A DNA stretch of 64,000 nt from Paracamarosporium sp. OC-R06-R3 (GCA_019828545.1 JACVRA010000160.1:174425-238424); one strand, 5' to 3'; counted from the first letter of the stretch, positions 45,771 to 57,075 are shown. Translations and numbers: made by a program. Notes: a model not told the origin generated them from the sequence alone.

Positions 45771-47243
45771 TCAATAGTCTTCAAGTTCATATTTCTCAAT
45801 CAACACCCATCCTGGCTCACTCTGTAGCTCGACCCACTCAATATCCGTCATGGTATATACCGATGAGCCAATCATGGCAGGCACAGAAGAAAGTTGCGTC
45901 CCAAGGTCTCCTAGCATAGTCCTATAGTAACCTATGTCTCGCGGAAAGCTGCCGTACCACGGATGCCATTCCTTCAAGGTCAATTTTTGTAACTTCGGTA
46001 GCTCACCTTGCCGTTTGCGGGTTGCCAGCTCCATGATATTCCGCTCAACATCTGCAAGAATTATAGCATCCTCTACATATTCGCGACCGAAGAAACAGTC
46101 TATTGTTAGGTTCTCTAGATTTGGAGGTAGATTCTCCCAACTAGAAGCCCGATAGTTCAATACTCGAGATGGATACGGGACTTCGAGATCGGTCAAATTA
46201 GGGAACCCTTGCAGGGTGATATCCGGATCGTCGGAAAAATCTGTCAAAATTCCAAAGAACTTCCTGTAAGAAAGACATACTGAAATTAATGAACATTGTT
46301 GGCGTGTTAGCAGTTCACCGAGGGCTTCCCAGTTGAAGTCTTGCCATTGTAGACTTAGGTCGTTCTGCTCGTGCTTGTAGGCGAAAGACTTTAGACCTCT
46401 CATGGCGCGCACGGCGAGTGCGACGTCCGCGAGGTCAAGGTAAGAGTCCAGAAGGTGGAAATGTTCAATATTCGAGCCACGCTGATTTAGAAGTGTTTTA
46501 TATCGTTGTTTTTCAGGCACAGTCTCCCATTGAAATGGCTGATCCTGCTCCCTTCGCATCTCAATAACCTGGGTAAGCTCCAGACGTCGCATTGAAGGGA
46601 GAAGCAAAAGTCCCGTGACGTTTTCCAAGCGCATTGGGCCTTGCAAGGTGGCTGATGTGAGCCTTGAGAAGTCATTTGGGTCACCGTAGAGAATGGGCGT
46701 GAACCAGTAAACATGGTCGTTCCATCTGTATGTTTCATAGACTTCCAAGTGCTCAATGTACCGAGTGAATATCAACAGCACTTCTAGTGCTCTTAGATCA
46801 CCCAAGTATAATCCTCCTAGCTTTAGCGCACTGGTCAGCTCTTTGGCGATCCAATTGTCTCCTGTGGCCAAGGAGTGTAGTTTGTCGCAAGTACCATCAA
46901 GTTGGAGTCGTTGTTTCACTGCTGAGGGATCCTGCTCGTACAATAAATCTCTTGATACACTGGTGTCATAATCCCAACGAACGGTATTCACCTGAGAGGC
47001 CAGATCGAGATTCTGAGACATGGTACGGTAAAATAGATAAGGGACTCCAGCATAGAAGGAGAAGGTCGAATAAAGATACGGTTTGCTCAAGCGGTAGAGA
47101 CGTCGATTGGTGAGGCTGAGGTTGTAAAGTGAACTGGTCCGCCATGTATATGTGGTTCCATCGACGTATCTGAGTATATCAAGCAGAAGTTCATCAGGTA
47201 GTTTCAACAGGCTTGCTTGAGAGAGCGAGGAGGAAGTGGCCAT
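45771..47243 (-). CDS. F-box protein
   Basis: This single-exon gene encodes 490 residues. The F-box is at residues about 12-55: LLKLPDELLLDILRYVD, then SLYNLSLTNRRLYRLSKPYLY, the pattern that binds Skp1 in SCF ubiquitin ligases. The rest has irregular leucine-rich strands (LEVLLIFTRYIEHLEVYE, LPPNLENLTIDC, LPKLQKLTLKEWHP) like the degenerate LRR tails of fungal F-box proteins, which bind the substrate. No partner can be deduced. It is divergent from the ETF beta gene, with 366 bases between starts. Confidence 0.85.
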   Translation of the reverse strand: MATSSSLSQASLLKLPDELLLDILRYVDGTTYTWRTSSLYNLSLTNRRLYRLSKPYLYSTFSFYAGVPYLFYRTMSQNLDLASQVNTVRWDYDTSVSRDLLYEQDPSAVKQRLQLDGTCDKLHSLATGDNWIAKELTSALKLGGLYLGDLRALEVLLIFTRYIEHLEVYETYRWNDHVYWFTPILYGDPNDFSRLTSATLQGPMRLENVTGLLLLPSMRRLELTQVIEMRREQDQPFQWETVPEKQRYKTLLNQRGSNIEHFHLLDSYLDLADVALAVRAMRGLKSFAYKHEQNDLSLQWQDFNWEALGELLTRQQCSLISVCLSYRKFFGILTDFSDDPDITLQGFPNLTDLEVPYPSRVLNYRASSWENLPPNLENLTIDCFFGREYVEDAIILADVERNIMELATRKRQGELPKLQKLTLKEWHPWYGSFPRDIGYYRTMLGDLGTQLSSVPAMIGSSVYTMTDIEWVELQSEPGWVLIEKYELEDY

Positions 47244-47609
47244 CTTGGAAGAGTGGGGGCTATGGATGTTAGATATCGAGTGAGTCCTGCTTTAGTTCCG
47301 TCCACGGACTCAGAAAGTCTTCACACCGGTTTGAAAACTTTGACGGTGTCGGGCTAACAGGAGGCGTGAATGTAGGAATGCAGTGGTATGGAGTGTGGAG
47401 ATGCTTTCTACCCCACCAGACCGAAAGCGGATGGCAAGTGATTATGTCACGTCCCGGAAAACATCGGTGGGGACTTTGTCCGATCCTCGGCTCAGACGCC
47501 AACCCCGGCAACAAGCACAAGCTCCAACCTGCTATCCCACCCTTGCCCACCTTTACGTACATCCTTCTATATACTTCCCAACGACGTCTGGGTGGAGGCA
47601 GAGCTTGCA
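47244..47609. promoter_or_regulatory. Divergent promoter region
   Basis: 0.37 kb between the F-box gene (reverse) and the ETF beta gene (forward). It contains TATATACTTCC about 40 bases before the ETF start, a possible TATA element. No other feature is recognised. Confidence 0.45.
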
Positions 47610-48506
47610 ATGTCTGGATTGAGGATTCTCGTGCCCGTGAAGCGCGTTATTGACTATGCGGTAAGATATACCAGATCCAAGCTCTCGAGCTCAATGGCGC
47701 TTTGAAACGACACTGGTTGCTCACAACCAAGGCATTGGACACCTGGCTCTTCATCTATGATGCTATATGTACTAATAAACATGCGATAGGTCAAACCGCG
47801 CGTCAACCGGGCCCAAACCGCTGTGGAAACGGCCAATGTAAAACACAGCATGAACCCGTTCGACGAACTCTCTGTCGAAGAAGCCATCCGCCTTCGCGAG
47901 CGCAAAGTCCCCATCCAAGAAATCGTCGCCTTCTCCGCCGGTCCCACAAAATCTCAGGACATCCTCCGCACCGCCATGGCCATGGGCGCAGATCGGTCTA
48001 TTCACGTCGTCGTCGAGGACAAGGACCCGCAACTGGAGCCGCTCGGTGTTGCAAAGCTGCTCAAGAAGGTTGTCGAGGAGCAGAAGAGTGATTTGGTCAT
48101 CTTGGGCAAGCAGAGTATCGATGACGACGCGAGCCAGACGGGGCAAATGCTTGCGGGGTTGCTTGGGTGGCCGCAGGCGACGCAGGCGAGCAAGGTCGAG
48201 ATTTCGGATAAGACAGTTACCGTCGTAAAGGAGGTGGATGGTGGTGTGGAGACTGTTAAGGCAAATCTGCCCATGATTATCACAACGGATCTACGGTTGA
48301 ACGAGCCGAGGTACGCTAGTCTGCCGAACATTATGAAGGCGAAAAAGAAGCAGCTAGAGAAGAGGACTCTGAAGGATTACGGCCTAGACGAGCAGCCGAG
48401 ATTAAAGACTGTCAAGGTCACAGAGCCACCACCACGGAAGGGCGGTGTCAAGGTGGATGATGTGGATGGCATGATTAGCAAGTTGAAGGAGCTTGGTGCT
48501 TTGTAG
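47610..48506 (+). CDS. ETFB: Electron transfer flavoprotein beta subunit
   Basis: This mitochondrial-matrix protein pairs with ETF alpha to carry electrons from acyl-CoA dehydrogenases to ETF-ubiquinone oxidoreductase. Exon 1 (47610-47660) encodes MSGLRILVPVKRVIDYA and exon 2 (47790-48506) the remainder; total 255 residues, exactly the usual length. Family motifs are visible: NPFDELSVEEAIRLRE, the AMP-binding loop region AMGADRSIHV, DLVILGKQSIDDDASQTGQM and the ETF beta signature in KANLPMIITTDLRLNEPRYASLPNIMKAKKK, with the recognition-loop Leu of the family. The protein is complete and shows no anomaly. Confidence 0.96.
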
Positions 48507-48921
48507 ATTGGTATGTGACTTGATTTGTATGTACTGTACTGCTTGAGTTAGACTTTTGCGAGCGCGATTAAAAACGAAGAGCAATGAGACAATATACCCC
48601 TCGAGCGTTACTCGCAACAAACTACTGTTAAAGTTGGGAGGCATACAATACAGCTAGGGCGGATCCAACCAACAACTCTGATCTTAGGATTAAAGCGCTT
48701 ACTGCTGACTGGCGTGTATACGGCCAAGAGGTGGCGCACGGCTTACCAATGTAGGGCATGCAAGCTACTACACGTGCGTGCCAGATTAGGCTATTCACGG
48801 GCCAGATTTCCGACACCCGTTGTGAATGTTGGCGGAGGCATACATGAAGTCGGACATAAGAAGCACAACCATTGCGATGTCACTGTTACGTCAAGTCAGC
48901 GTATTCATTCAACAAGGCAAC
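48507..48921. other. Intergenic region
   Basis: 0.4 kb between ETF beta and the secreted esterase, both forward. Only short frames are present. I see no additional feature. Confidence 0.6.
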
Positions 48922-51097
48922 ATGCACTACTACGATCTGGCTGTTGCACTTATGACCGGCTTGATCGGATTGTCCACGGTCAACGCTGCAATCCCTGACA
49001 TAGCAACACTGGGCTCTGTTACAGTTCTTAGTGACAACGATCTTACTGGTCTGTCAGCCGCGCCCAATCAACACTTGAATTACATTACTCTGACCAATCT
49101 CAGGGAATCTCACAACCCGGACTACAGGCGCGCTCCTCCTTTCACCATCTACCTTTTCAGATGCTGCCCGACGATGCGCTTCACTAAACGAAAGACTGTG
49201 GTCTCCATCACACTCGAATATTTCTCTTGGCCTTGACAATGCTGTGTCTTATCAGGCATACCTCAATGGGAGCAACGCCTTGCACTATTGGATCTCGTCT
49301 CCATCCAACACCCCTGACCTGTGCAACACATTGGTTACGGATGGTACTTTCTCACAGAAGCCTTGTAACACGACCTTACCAGCCCTCTGCACAAATGCAG
49401 GACCCATCCTCAGCGCCGGGGAATCTTCTCCCATTCCCTCCTTGCAGGTACGCGTACAATCCGGCACACAAATTATCACAGGATTCCGCGACTTCTATAC
49501 CTTCCAATTTCGAGGAATACGCTTTTCGCGCCAACCTAAACGGTTCACGTTTTCAAGTTTGTATGAGGAAGAGGGCGAAGTCAACGCAACGAAGTATGGT
49601 CCAGGATGCTTGCAGGGTCCTGACCCACGATGGCCAGATCTCAGCGAAGATTGTCTGTTCTTGAACGTTTGGACGCCTCATATATCTGCCAACTCGTCAA
49701 CATCAGAAGAAAAGAAGAAGCTAAAGGCAGTTATGGTGTGGCTATATGGCGGAGGGAATACGGCGGGCACAGGTACCGATCCGGAGAAAGAGGGTGGCAG
49801 TCTTGCGTCTAGAGGAGATGTCGTGGTGGTTACGTTCAACTACCGGGTTGGTAACCTAGGTTTCCTATCCTTCAATGACGGCGTGCATAACGGCAACTAC
49901 GCCATTTCTGACATGATTAACGCATTGCGCTGGGTGCAGAGGAACATCGAGAACTTCGGCGGTGATCCAAACCGTGTGACCATCTGGGGTGAGAGCGCAG
50001 GTGCGACGAATATCCGGACACTGTTGGCCGTTCCTGAGGCGGAGGGCTTGTTTCATGGAGCTATTATGCAGAGTATGCCTGGCGAGATTGGGGCTCAGGC
50101 AGGATTCACTCTGTGGGATACACCTTCCGCTCTTTACTCTGGTGTCACGAAAAAGGTGCTTCAGGAAAGCGGCTGTGCTGGTTCAGAGTCCGAAATACAA
50201 TGCCTAAGAGAGTACGACGCACTAAAATGGTCCAACGAGCCAGGGCGCACACAAGCCTTCGCACCGGTTCGCGACAACCAACTTATATACACCCGTGCTC
50301 TGCCTCTTTCCGGGCCCTTCTCTCACAGCCACAATATCCCAGTGCTGCTGGGTGTAAACCGTGACGAAATATCCTACTATTTCACGACCCCCACTACAAA
50401 CTTCACATCAAACCTCGAGATGATCACTGCCGCAGCCGGCTTCTCCCTAACACACCTCGCAAACTCATCTTTCTCACCAGAGCGACTCCCTGCATGGCCA
50501 TCCTATACAAAAGCGGAGAAAGAGGCGGCCGTGTTCAACGCAACAGATAGAGTAGCCACAGGTCTGTTTTGCACATGCCCTGCACACGCCTTTGCGTATT
50601 CTGCCTCCAAAAACGAAGTGTTTACCAAAGCTTACGAATTCCAATTTAACCGCACATATCAGACTCCGCGTTTTGGCGATGCCGCGAGGCCTATCTGCGG
50701 ACGCGACGTAGAGAATCCAGATCAGGAGGAATACTATAAGTGCCATGCGGGCGAGGTACCGTACACATTCGGGAATATACTGCAGCAGCGGTGGCCTGAT
50801 AGAGATGGATATGATACGCCATTTGCTCAGCTGGTTGTGGATTACTGGAGTGCGTTTGCGCGGACGGGGACGGTAGTCCCTGAGGTAGGGTATCTTGAGG
50901 CTCGAGGCTTCGTTGCAAGTCGCAAAAAAATGGCTGAAGCTGGCGTATGGGACGGTGATGGGACGGAGGTGATGCGATTGCAATGGAGTGGGTTGGGCCT
51001 GGTATCGCTCGATGCGGATGCAGTAGGATGTCGAGAGCTTGGAGTAGGAAAGGATTTTTATGAAACCTTTGATTATGGAGGCGGTGGTGAGAACTAA
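48922..51097 (+). CDS. Secreted type-B carboxylesterase with N-terminal extra domain
   Basis: This is an extracellular esterase/lipase of the carboxylesterase B family, 706 residues. Exon 1 (48922-49048) encodes a signal peptide (hydrophobic core LAVALMTGLIGLSTVNA); exon 2 (49104-51097) the rest. Residues about 45-165 form a separate Cys-containing domain (ALLLSPSTFSDAARRCASL, HYWISS, LPALCTN) reminiscent of a C-type-lectin-like fold. The esterase domain follows: EDCLFLNVWTP, the nucleophile in GESAG (Ser about 340), the acidic residue in GVNRDEISYY and His in CHAGEVPY. The oxyanion-hole stretch is WLYGGGNTAG. Several N-glycosylation sites are present. The motif order is normal for the family; the extra domain has no secure assignment and might target the enzyme to a surface. 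Confidence 0.87.
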
Positions 51098-51785
51098 GCG
51101 TTTCAAGGAATGTCTGCGGACTGGATTTCGCTAGTCCTCAATTGGAACGAAATCTCGACGGAGTAGCCTTCTGCACCACGTCCGCTTTGTAAAATACCCT
51201 CCGCGGGTCGTGTGACTGCAACTCTAGCCTTGAGTGCGCAATCGTGAAAGCATAGATAATGATTTTTGGGAAGCCAGCAATGTTATCTCTTTGCTTGAGG
51301 CTGAGGTCGAAAATACTCACCACAAGCCCACGGGAAGAACAAACACCTTCAACTCGGCACGCAAACCGTATCCTACAAAGAGGGTTCATGAATGGCTTCC
51401 AGAATACCAAGGAGTGACCAGTGTTGCTTACTATCCCGATCTATAAGAGTAGGGCACGATCTAAATCAATTTCCAGTAATACTATACTTTCAAAAATGCC
51501 GTTGCAAGGAAAGATACTTATCAATGCCTAGTCCGGTCGCTCGAGTACATCCCAATCACGGCTTTCCGCTATTCAGCGACTCTCAACACGCTTGTCGAAG
51601 ACTGTATTCAAAGTTATGTCATAAATGGATCGTTAGTGCGCGGAGACCAAACGGCTTAGAGGAATAAAAACATAGACATATCAAGCATTTATTGCGGCAA
51701 GAAAGCGTAACACTCTACCCAGTCTCGGGCTACAACTTTCTTTTAGGCCAACTACTATAAGCCGTCCCTTCCCCCTTAATCACGC
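51098..51785. other. Convergent intergenic region
   Basis: 0.7 kb between the esterase stop and the stop of a reverse-strand hydrolase. Only short open frames are present and none is convincing. Confidence 0.6.
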
Positions 51786-52589
51786 TTATATATACTCCCT
51801 CGTCCGCTCAACAACGTACTCCGCAAATGATTCGGGATTAAAGATATACGGAAAATGTGATCCAGGCAACATCCTGACTGGAATGCCCACCCTGGTCGCT
51901 TCCACAACATTATCAAAGAACATACCCATTGGTGTCGCCGCCCCAACGCTCCAATCCAACCTCCCTTTCCCTTTTGCTTTCACATCTTCTACCTTCGGAA
52001 GCGAAGGCGTGAGCGTCGTTCCGTACCCTCGAACCCAGCGTGGATAGTTCTTCCACAAACGAGCATGAAATTCTGTACCCAGTGCATTCCAAGTCTCGAT
52101 ATCGCCTGGGAATTGCTTCATCAATCCATCAGCGATAGTCTTGGAAATAGTTTCGTCGTCCATGGCGGCGAGGGCTTCCAAGAATTTCTGCGGGCCTATG
52201 GGGACTTCGTGGGGTAAGGCACTGCGCACGCGTTCGGGATACAGTGTGGCAAGTGCGAGGACTGTTGCGCCACCGGAACTGCTTCCCCAGAATGTGGCTG
52301 TATCGATATCTAAATTATTCAAGAGCCCAATGACTTGTTCAGCAAGCTTCGGCGCAGTGACGTCTTGGTATGTTGAGGCGGCGGCGGCGGAGGAGCGGGA
52401 CATGCCTGGATTGTCGAACGTGGTGACTGTGTAGCCTGAGGAGGCTATCAGGGGGAGACAAGCGGCAAATTCATGGCAGTCGCCTATGCCGTCCGGGATG
52501 AGGACGATGTGCGGGCCAGTACCGAGTTGTTCGTAGTACCATGTAATGCCGTCCGGCGTTGTTGTCGTGGATTTGACGTGCGACAGCAT
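51786..52589 (-). CDS. Alpha/beta hydrolase
   Basis: This single-exon gene encodes 267 residues of the alpha/beta hydrolase fold. The oxyanion strand is HIVLIPDGIGD, DNPGMSRS matches the conserved DxPG turn, and the nucleophile elbow is GSSSGG. GIPVRMLPGSHFPYIFNPESF near the end supplies the His. The ATG at 52589 is used because the frame upstream continues only to a GTG. There is no signal peptide. The family is broad (esterases, epoxide hydrolases, dienelactone hydrolases) and the substrate is unknown. Confidence 0.83.
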   Translation of the reverse strand: MLSHVKSTTTTPDGITWYYEQLGTGPHIVLIPDGIGDCHEFAACLPLIASSGYTVTTFDNPGMSRSSAAAASTYQDVTAPKLAEQVIGLLNNLDIDTATFWGSSSGGATVLALATLYPERVRSALPHEVPIGPQKFLEALAAMDDETISKTIADGLMKQFPGDIETWNALGTEFHARLWKNYPRWVRGYGTTLTPSLPKVEDVKAKGKGRLDWSVGAATPMGMFFDNVVEATRVGIPVRMLPGSHFPYIFNPESFAEYVVERTREYI

Positions 52590-53466
52590 TATTGTATGTA
52601 GATCAAGTTTTCTCACGTTTTAGACTGGGAAATGAAGCTTCTGAAATAGTTGATATCACCTTGTCTTGATGCGCTGCGTGTTTAGGAAAGATAGAAATGC
52701 TCGACTATGACTGACAAATCGAGAGTCATTACCATAGTTTATATATTAAAATATGCGCGATCTTCCCATAATAGGGGCCTTGGCCGCAGCCTATGTTACA
52801 TATTCGCATTGCGGTAAGATCTTTCCCAAATGAGCGATTTGCTGGGAGTCTTCGGTGGTTCGGGGAAGTTGTGTCACCGCCGGACTTTCGACAACCATCA
52901 AATTGCGTTATCGTGTCAAAATAGAGTAAATGCCAAGTTGGATGCGTAAAGATTCAGACAGTCCGTCGGGACGAAAAGTCAAACAAAAGCACCGAAGTTA
53001 TAAAGTTGCCTGTGCAGAGATATTGCCTGTAGGTGCAAGAGTGAAAAGATTCTCTTGGCATAGTAAGGCTACAAGGCTTCGCAATCAAAAGAATGCCCAG
53101 AAGTACTAGGTCAGGCTCGAGATCTTAGTCAGTTTCCATACGAACTCTTTAGGTCACGTTGCATTCCTTGTATTACTCTTCGAAGATATGGTTCAACATG
53201 CTTTTCATGCGAGGTGGGTTGGGATATGTAAGCTGAAGTAGGACTGAAAGACATAATAGATGCAAATTTACTTCGAGCTGCTAGACATGTCTAGTTTGTG
53301 CTTAGATTCTATTGAATTTGTAGCGCCTTCGGAGATGATCTGTGCACGTGTATTCTTAATTCTGAGAATGGCAAGTGTTATCTTTCTAAAGTCTAGGTAC
53401 TCATAAACTTGACCTGTGCCAAATCTTTGTTGACGTCGCATCAGCTTAAATGTCTCCATGAGAAAT
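52590..53466. other. Intergenic region
   Basis: 0.9 kb between two reverse-strand hydrolase genes. It is AT-rich and holds the promoter of the gene ending at 51786. I see no conserved frame. Confidence 0.6.
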
Positions 53467-54375
53467 CTATATACCTTCGCAACTAGACAGTACTTCAAAC
53501 TCCTTTGGCATCTCACTTCCATTGACCCAGGCTCTCACGCCTTGGGCGAATAACTCGGGAAATTGCAGGTCCCAGAGATGAACCGCGTCTCTCACCACAA
53601 ATGCTTTGCACGATGGATTCTTGCTACTGAGCACCCTTCCAGCTTCCTTCGTGTCCCTCACACTATCCCGCTTCCCGCCCGCCACGATAGCGATCCTCAC
53701 GCCGTCAATCTTGGAAAGATCCTCCAATCCCACTGCGTGCGCGGCAGTGTATCCTGCCGTTAGCAGTGCCATAGATTGATTCTTTCGAAACTCCTCCCTG
53801 AGGCCTGGAAGCGGCTCTACACCGATGGGTAACCAGAACATCGAATCAGTGGCTAGTCTGCTTAACACAATGCCGGCCCCACTTAACAGACGGGGCTGGG
53901 ACATGATCCATCGTCTAAGCCCGCTATATGGCGCACACCCGGTGCAAAACAGACTGAGCACCAGCTCCGGGTACTTTCGCGCAAATTCTAAACCTACGAA
54001 ACCGCCCAGTGACATACCAACAACGTGCGCTCTGCCTCCAGCGACTTCAGTTGAGATAAGATGGAAGAGCGCATTGGCAGCGTTTTCGAGGGTTAAGGGA
54101 AGGACCTCCTTAGACCCTGAGTGCCCCGGTAGGTCGACGAGGATCATTTCGTAGTCTTTGGTAAGAAAGGGGGTGATGCGGGAGAATTCCATATGGCAGG
54201 TTTCGAGGCCATGGAGGAAGACGATGGGCTCGTTAGAGGAAGCACTGCCGTTGGGGTGTGGCGGGGGGGAAAGACGGATGTAGGAGAGTTCTAGATTTGA
54301 CTGCTTGGTGCTGGGCTCTTGCGAAGCCATTGCTCTGTTTCTGGGGATGGACCGAGCACGAGTGACAACCGGCAT
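53467..54375 (-). CDS. Alpha/beta hydrolase, second copy of the fold
   Basis: This single-exon gene encodes 302 residues. Motifs: PIVFLHGLETCHMEF (oxyanion loop), MILVDLPGHSGS, the nucleophile GMSLGG and a C-terminal His in VVRDAVHLWDLQFPELF, with an Asp upstream (GGKRDSVRDT). It resembles the MhpC/3-oxoadipate-enol-lactonase-like fold group, but the substrate cannot be named. A second ATG 15 codons in (54330) would remove a basic start (RARSIPRNRA) that could be a weak mitochondrial signal. It is not a recent duplicate of the neighbouring hydrolase; the sequences differ widely. Confidence 0.83.
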   Translation of the reverse strand: MPVVTRARSIPRNRAMASQEPSTKQSNLELSYIRLSPPPHPNGSASSNEPIVFLHGLETCHMEFSRITPFLTKDYEMILVDLPGHSGSKEVLPLTLENAANALFHLISTEVAGGRAHVVGMSLGGFVGLEFARKYPELVLSLFCTGCAPYSGLRRWIMSQPRLLSGAGIVLSRLATDSMFWLPIGVEPLPGLREEFRKNQSMALLTAGYTAAHAVGLEDLSKIDGVRIAIVAGGKRDSVRDTKEAGRVLSSKNPSCKAFVVRDAVHLWDLQFPELFAQGVRAWVNGSEMPKEFEVLSSCEGI

Positions 54376-55291
54376 GAGATAGCTGCCGAGAAGGAACGCT
54401 TATGCCGTAGTGTGCTGAAAATAGTCATCACCTAACCTTTTCTAGACGGGCGCTTCGACCTAGTCAGACATAGTGTAAAATCCACTTGTAAGGGCACACT
54501 AGGCAGGTTTCTAGGTTCTTGGACCATGAAATGATGTAAAATCTATGACCTAAGTTTCCTAGTTACAGTCCCTCTACGGATGGCAGAATAGGGAAATTTT
54601 GTTCTCACGGTGATTTCGCTTAGTTAGGTTCGATTATCGATGCAGATTTGGTCGATCCATGACCAGCCTTGAGTTCTATTTCGTAGGATCTCTAAGAGCT
54701 GGTATAGGTTTCTACCAACCGCCATCTCTTGACCGGCAATTCGTAACGTGCAGCCATTAATGTTTTCACCCCAGGTGTATGAGCCTCATATTCAGGTCTT
54801 ACAACTCTTTGCGCGTCGGGAATGTGCACTGTTCCTTATCCCTTTCTAAGCTGCCTGCTGTCTCCCTCTAACCATCTACTTCCCATTCATTCTCCGTCTG
54901 TTATCTCTCCACTGAAGAACATCAAAGCCAAAGACGTTCCCACCCCAGAACTTCTGGCGTAGGTGGAGAAGGCGGTCCTCCAGTCGTGGGCGTGCAACAT
55001 TACGGCATAGTGGACAAATGTAGGTGGAGTCGTGTGTTGCTAACGACGTCTTATCCTCGACCTAGCCACACAATCATCGTGCATAGAAATACCCGTGCTC
55101 TCTCTATATACACAGTCTGCAAAACCCACGCCAAGCCATGCAGATCCCGTAGATGCCATTATACATACACCCTAACATGCCGTTCGTTTCGTGACTCATG
55201 TACATTCCTTCTCGCATCCGCATCCGCGTTTCCCGCCGGTAGATGGGGCGATACTGCCAGATTAGGTAAACGGAAATATGGATGGATAGCG
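54376..55291. other. Intergenic region
   Basis: 0.9 kb between the hydrolase start codon and the stop of the membrane-protein gene, both on the reverse strand. No gene is recognised. Confidence 0.6.
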
Positions 55292-56675
55292 TTATTGTGC
55301 GGGTGGAGTCCCGCGGTTTTGGTCCTGGTGGTGGCCGGACTGGAAGCGCTGGGAGGAGCTGCCTATGGAGGCCCGTCGGCTGCGTGGACTGCGTGGGCCG
55401 GCGTGCTGCGCTCCGTTCTGCTGGTTCTGTTGCAGGTTCAGGGCTGGGCGGTTCCTGTTTTGTTGATGCTGTTGTTGTAGTTGGGCTTGGGCGTGTTGGT
55501 GTCCCTGCGCGAGTGGATGTCTCTGTGCAGGTGGATGGCCTTGCTCTGGTCTACCTCGCCCATCTACATGGCCTGACCTTGTACTGCGTGGATCGGCGCC
55601 CTGGCCGCCGGAGTGCTGCGATGGGCCTTCCGCGTGCGGGCGACCCTGCGTATTTGCACCGCCCTGCGCCTCTTGGTCTCGCGCCTGCGGACGGTTTCCC
55701 AAGGGACGCTATTGCCTTGTCAGTTGCGGTTCTCGTGAGGGGCATAGAGGGGCGTACAGATGATTGCTCTGGCTCAGTTCTCCGTATAAACAAGAGTGCG
55801 AGCGCTTCGGCCGCCATGCCTGGTAGTGGGTTTTCCGGCGGTCTTCGCCTTCTGGGCTGAGTGGCTCTCATGACGGAGCGTATGCTCTGGGTATCATCGG
55901 GTTGTCTGATTGCTGGAAATAAAGGAGGTTCATATACATAAATAGGGTCTTGCTGTGCTGGAGCGGGTGGCACCGGGGCGTGTGGCTCTTCCGGCGCTGG
56001 AGCAGGAAGCTCCTGAGGTCCTGGAGGAGAAGGCTCGTTAGGTCCTGGAGTAGGGGGCTCGTCAGGTCCTGGAGCAGGGGGCTCATCAGGTCCTGGTGCA
56101 GGGGGCTCGTCAGGTCCTGGGGCGGGAGGTTCTTCAGGTTCTGAAGTGCGCTCTGCTCCGCCACTTGGGCGCAAAGGCCTATCTGGATTCGGATTCGAAA
56201 GGCGGTCTGCGCTTGTACTGGAACCGTCACTCTGGCCTCCATGGCTTGAAACATCATCTGGATTCGTATCTGAAAGCTTTTCGGAACCCCCCTCTGGATA
56301 TGGTCTACCACCACCCGGCCTTCTCGTGGGTTTCGACGATGTTGTTGACAGGGGCGGAGAGTTAGGATGACGTCTCGTTCTACAACAGCAGCAGACCATA
56401 AGGAGTGCTATGCATGCCACACAGGTGCCAATAACAGCTCCAAGCTTGTCGGCGAACGCTAAACCTTCGGTTCTAGGTGTCGCTGGAGATTGTGTTGTCT
56501 GACCAGCGAACGATGAAGTCGCGAACGAAGCAGGGTCAAAGCTTGCAGAACGCAGGCGTGTTTGCCAGTAGTCGTTACCATGCAAAGAGTTGAGGCTCTG
56601 TGAGATGAAGGCCGTTGTTGACGGGATGCCGCGGTCTGCTTGATGGCCATGGGTGTTTATTGGCACCGCCGACAT
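55292..56675 (-). CDS. Single-pass membrane protein with proline-rich cytoplasmic tail
   Basis: Two exons (56675-55758 and 55708-55292) give 444 residues. The 49-nt intron has a GTACGC donor, AACTGAC branch and AATAG acceptor. Without splicing the frame runs on into an Arg/Gly-rich terminus; with it the C-terminus becomes Gln/His-rich, which is more protein-like. Residues 1-75 are Ser/Thr-rich. Residues about 77-98 are one hydrophobic helix (LGAVIGTCVACIALLMVCCCC) ending in four cysteines, possible palmitoylation sites. The tail contains six or seven PGPDEPPA-type octapeptides encoded by a 24-bp minisatellite. No family is recognised. The start lies 400 bases head-to-head from the subtilase gene, so the two may be coexpressed. 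Confidence 0.65.
55990..56135. repeat. 24-bp minisatellite in coding sequence
   Basis: About six tandem 24-base units, each starting GGTCCTGG on the forward strand, encode the PGPDEPPA repeats of the membrane protein on the reverse strand. Units differ by few bases and preserve the frame, so copy number can change without frameshift. Confidence 0.85.
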
Positions 56676-57075
56676 TTGACAGGACGACCTCGCCCCGCCG
56701 ATGCAAGAGCAGGTTTCGCGACATGAAAAGAAAGTTGGGGCTTCCGACCTCGTCAGGTAAAACTATCCATTTGGTATTACCGGGCTATACACAAATATGA
56801 GCTCGTCGTTATGGCAACCTGGACCAGGCTGAGAGGCGACGCCATGGCGGCAAAGCTGCAGGTGGCTTCGAGGGGCATGATACGAGCCTTTTCGAAAAGC
56901 CCTCAGCCGCACCTGCCGTCAGCACAGCCTTGCGGCTCTATTAATCATCCCATCTATCGTTACCACAACCACCTTCTGGGCATCTTGCTTGATGAGAATC
57001 CGCCATCCGTAGGCGCTCAAGGATCGAATGCTGTTTTGACGACACTGTTGCTGTTGGTGTCCTTGCACGCCGCGA
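56676..57075. promoter_or_regulatory. Divergent promoter of membrane protein and subtilase genes
   Basis: A 400-base region between two head-to-head start codons. It is open in a forward frame that shows no protein resemblance. I see no TATA box or repeated operator. Confidence 0.45.
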
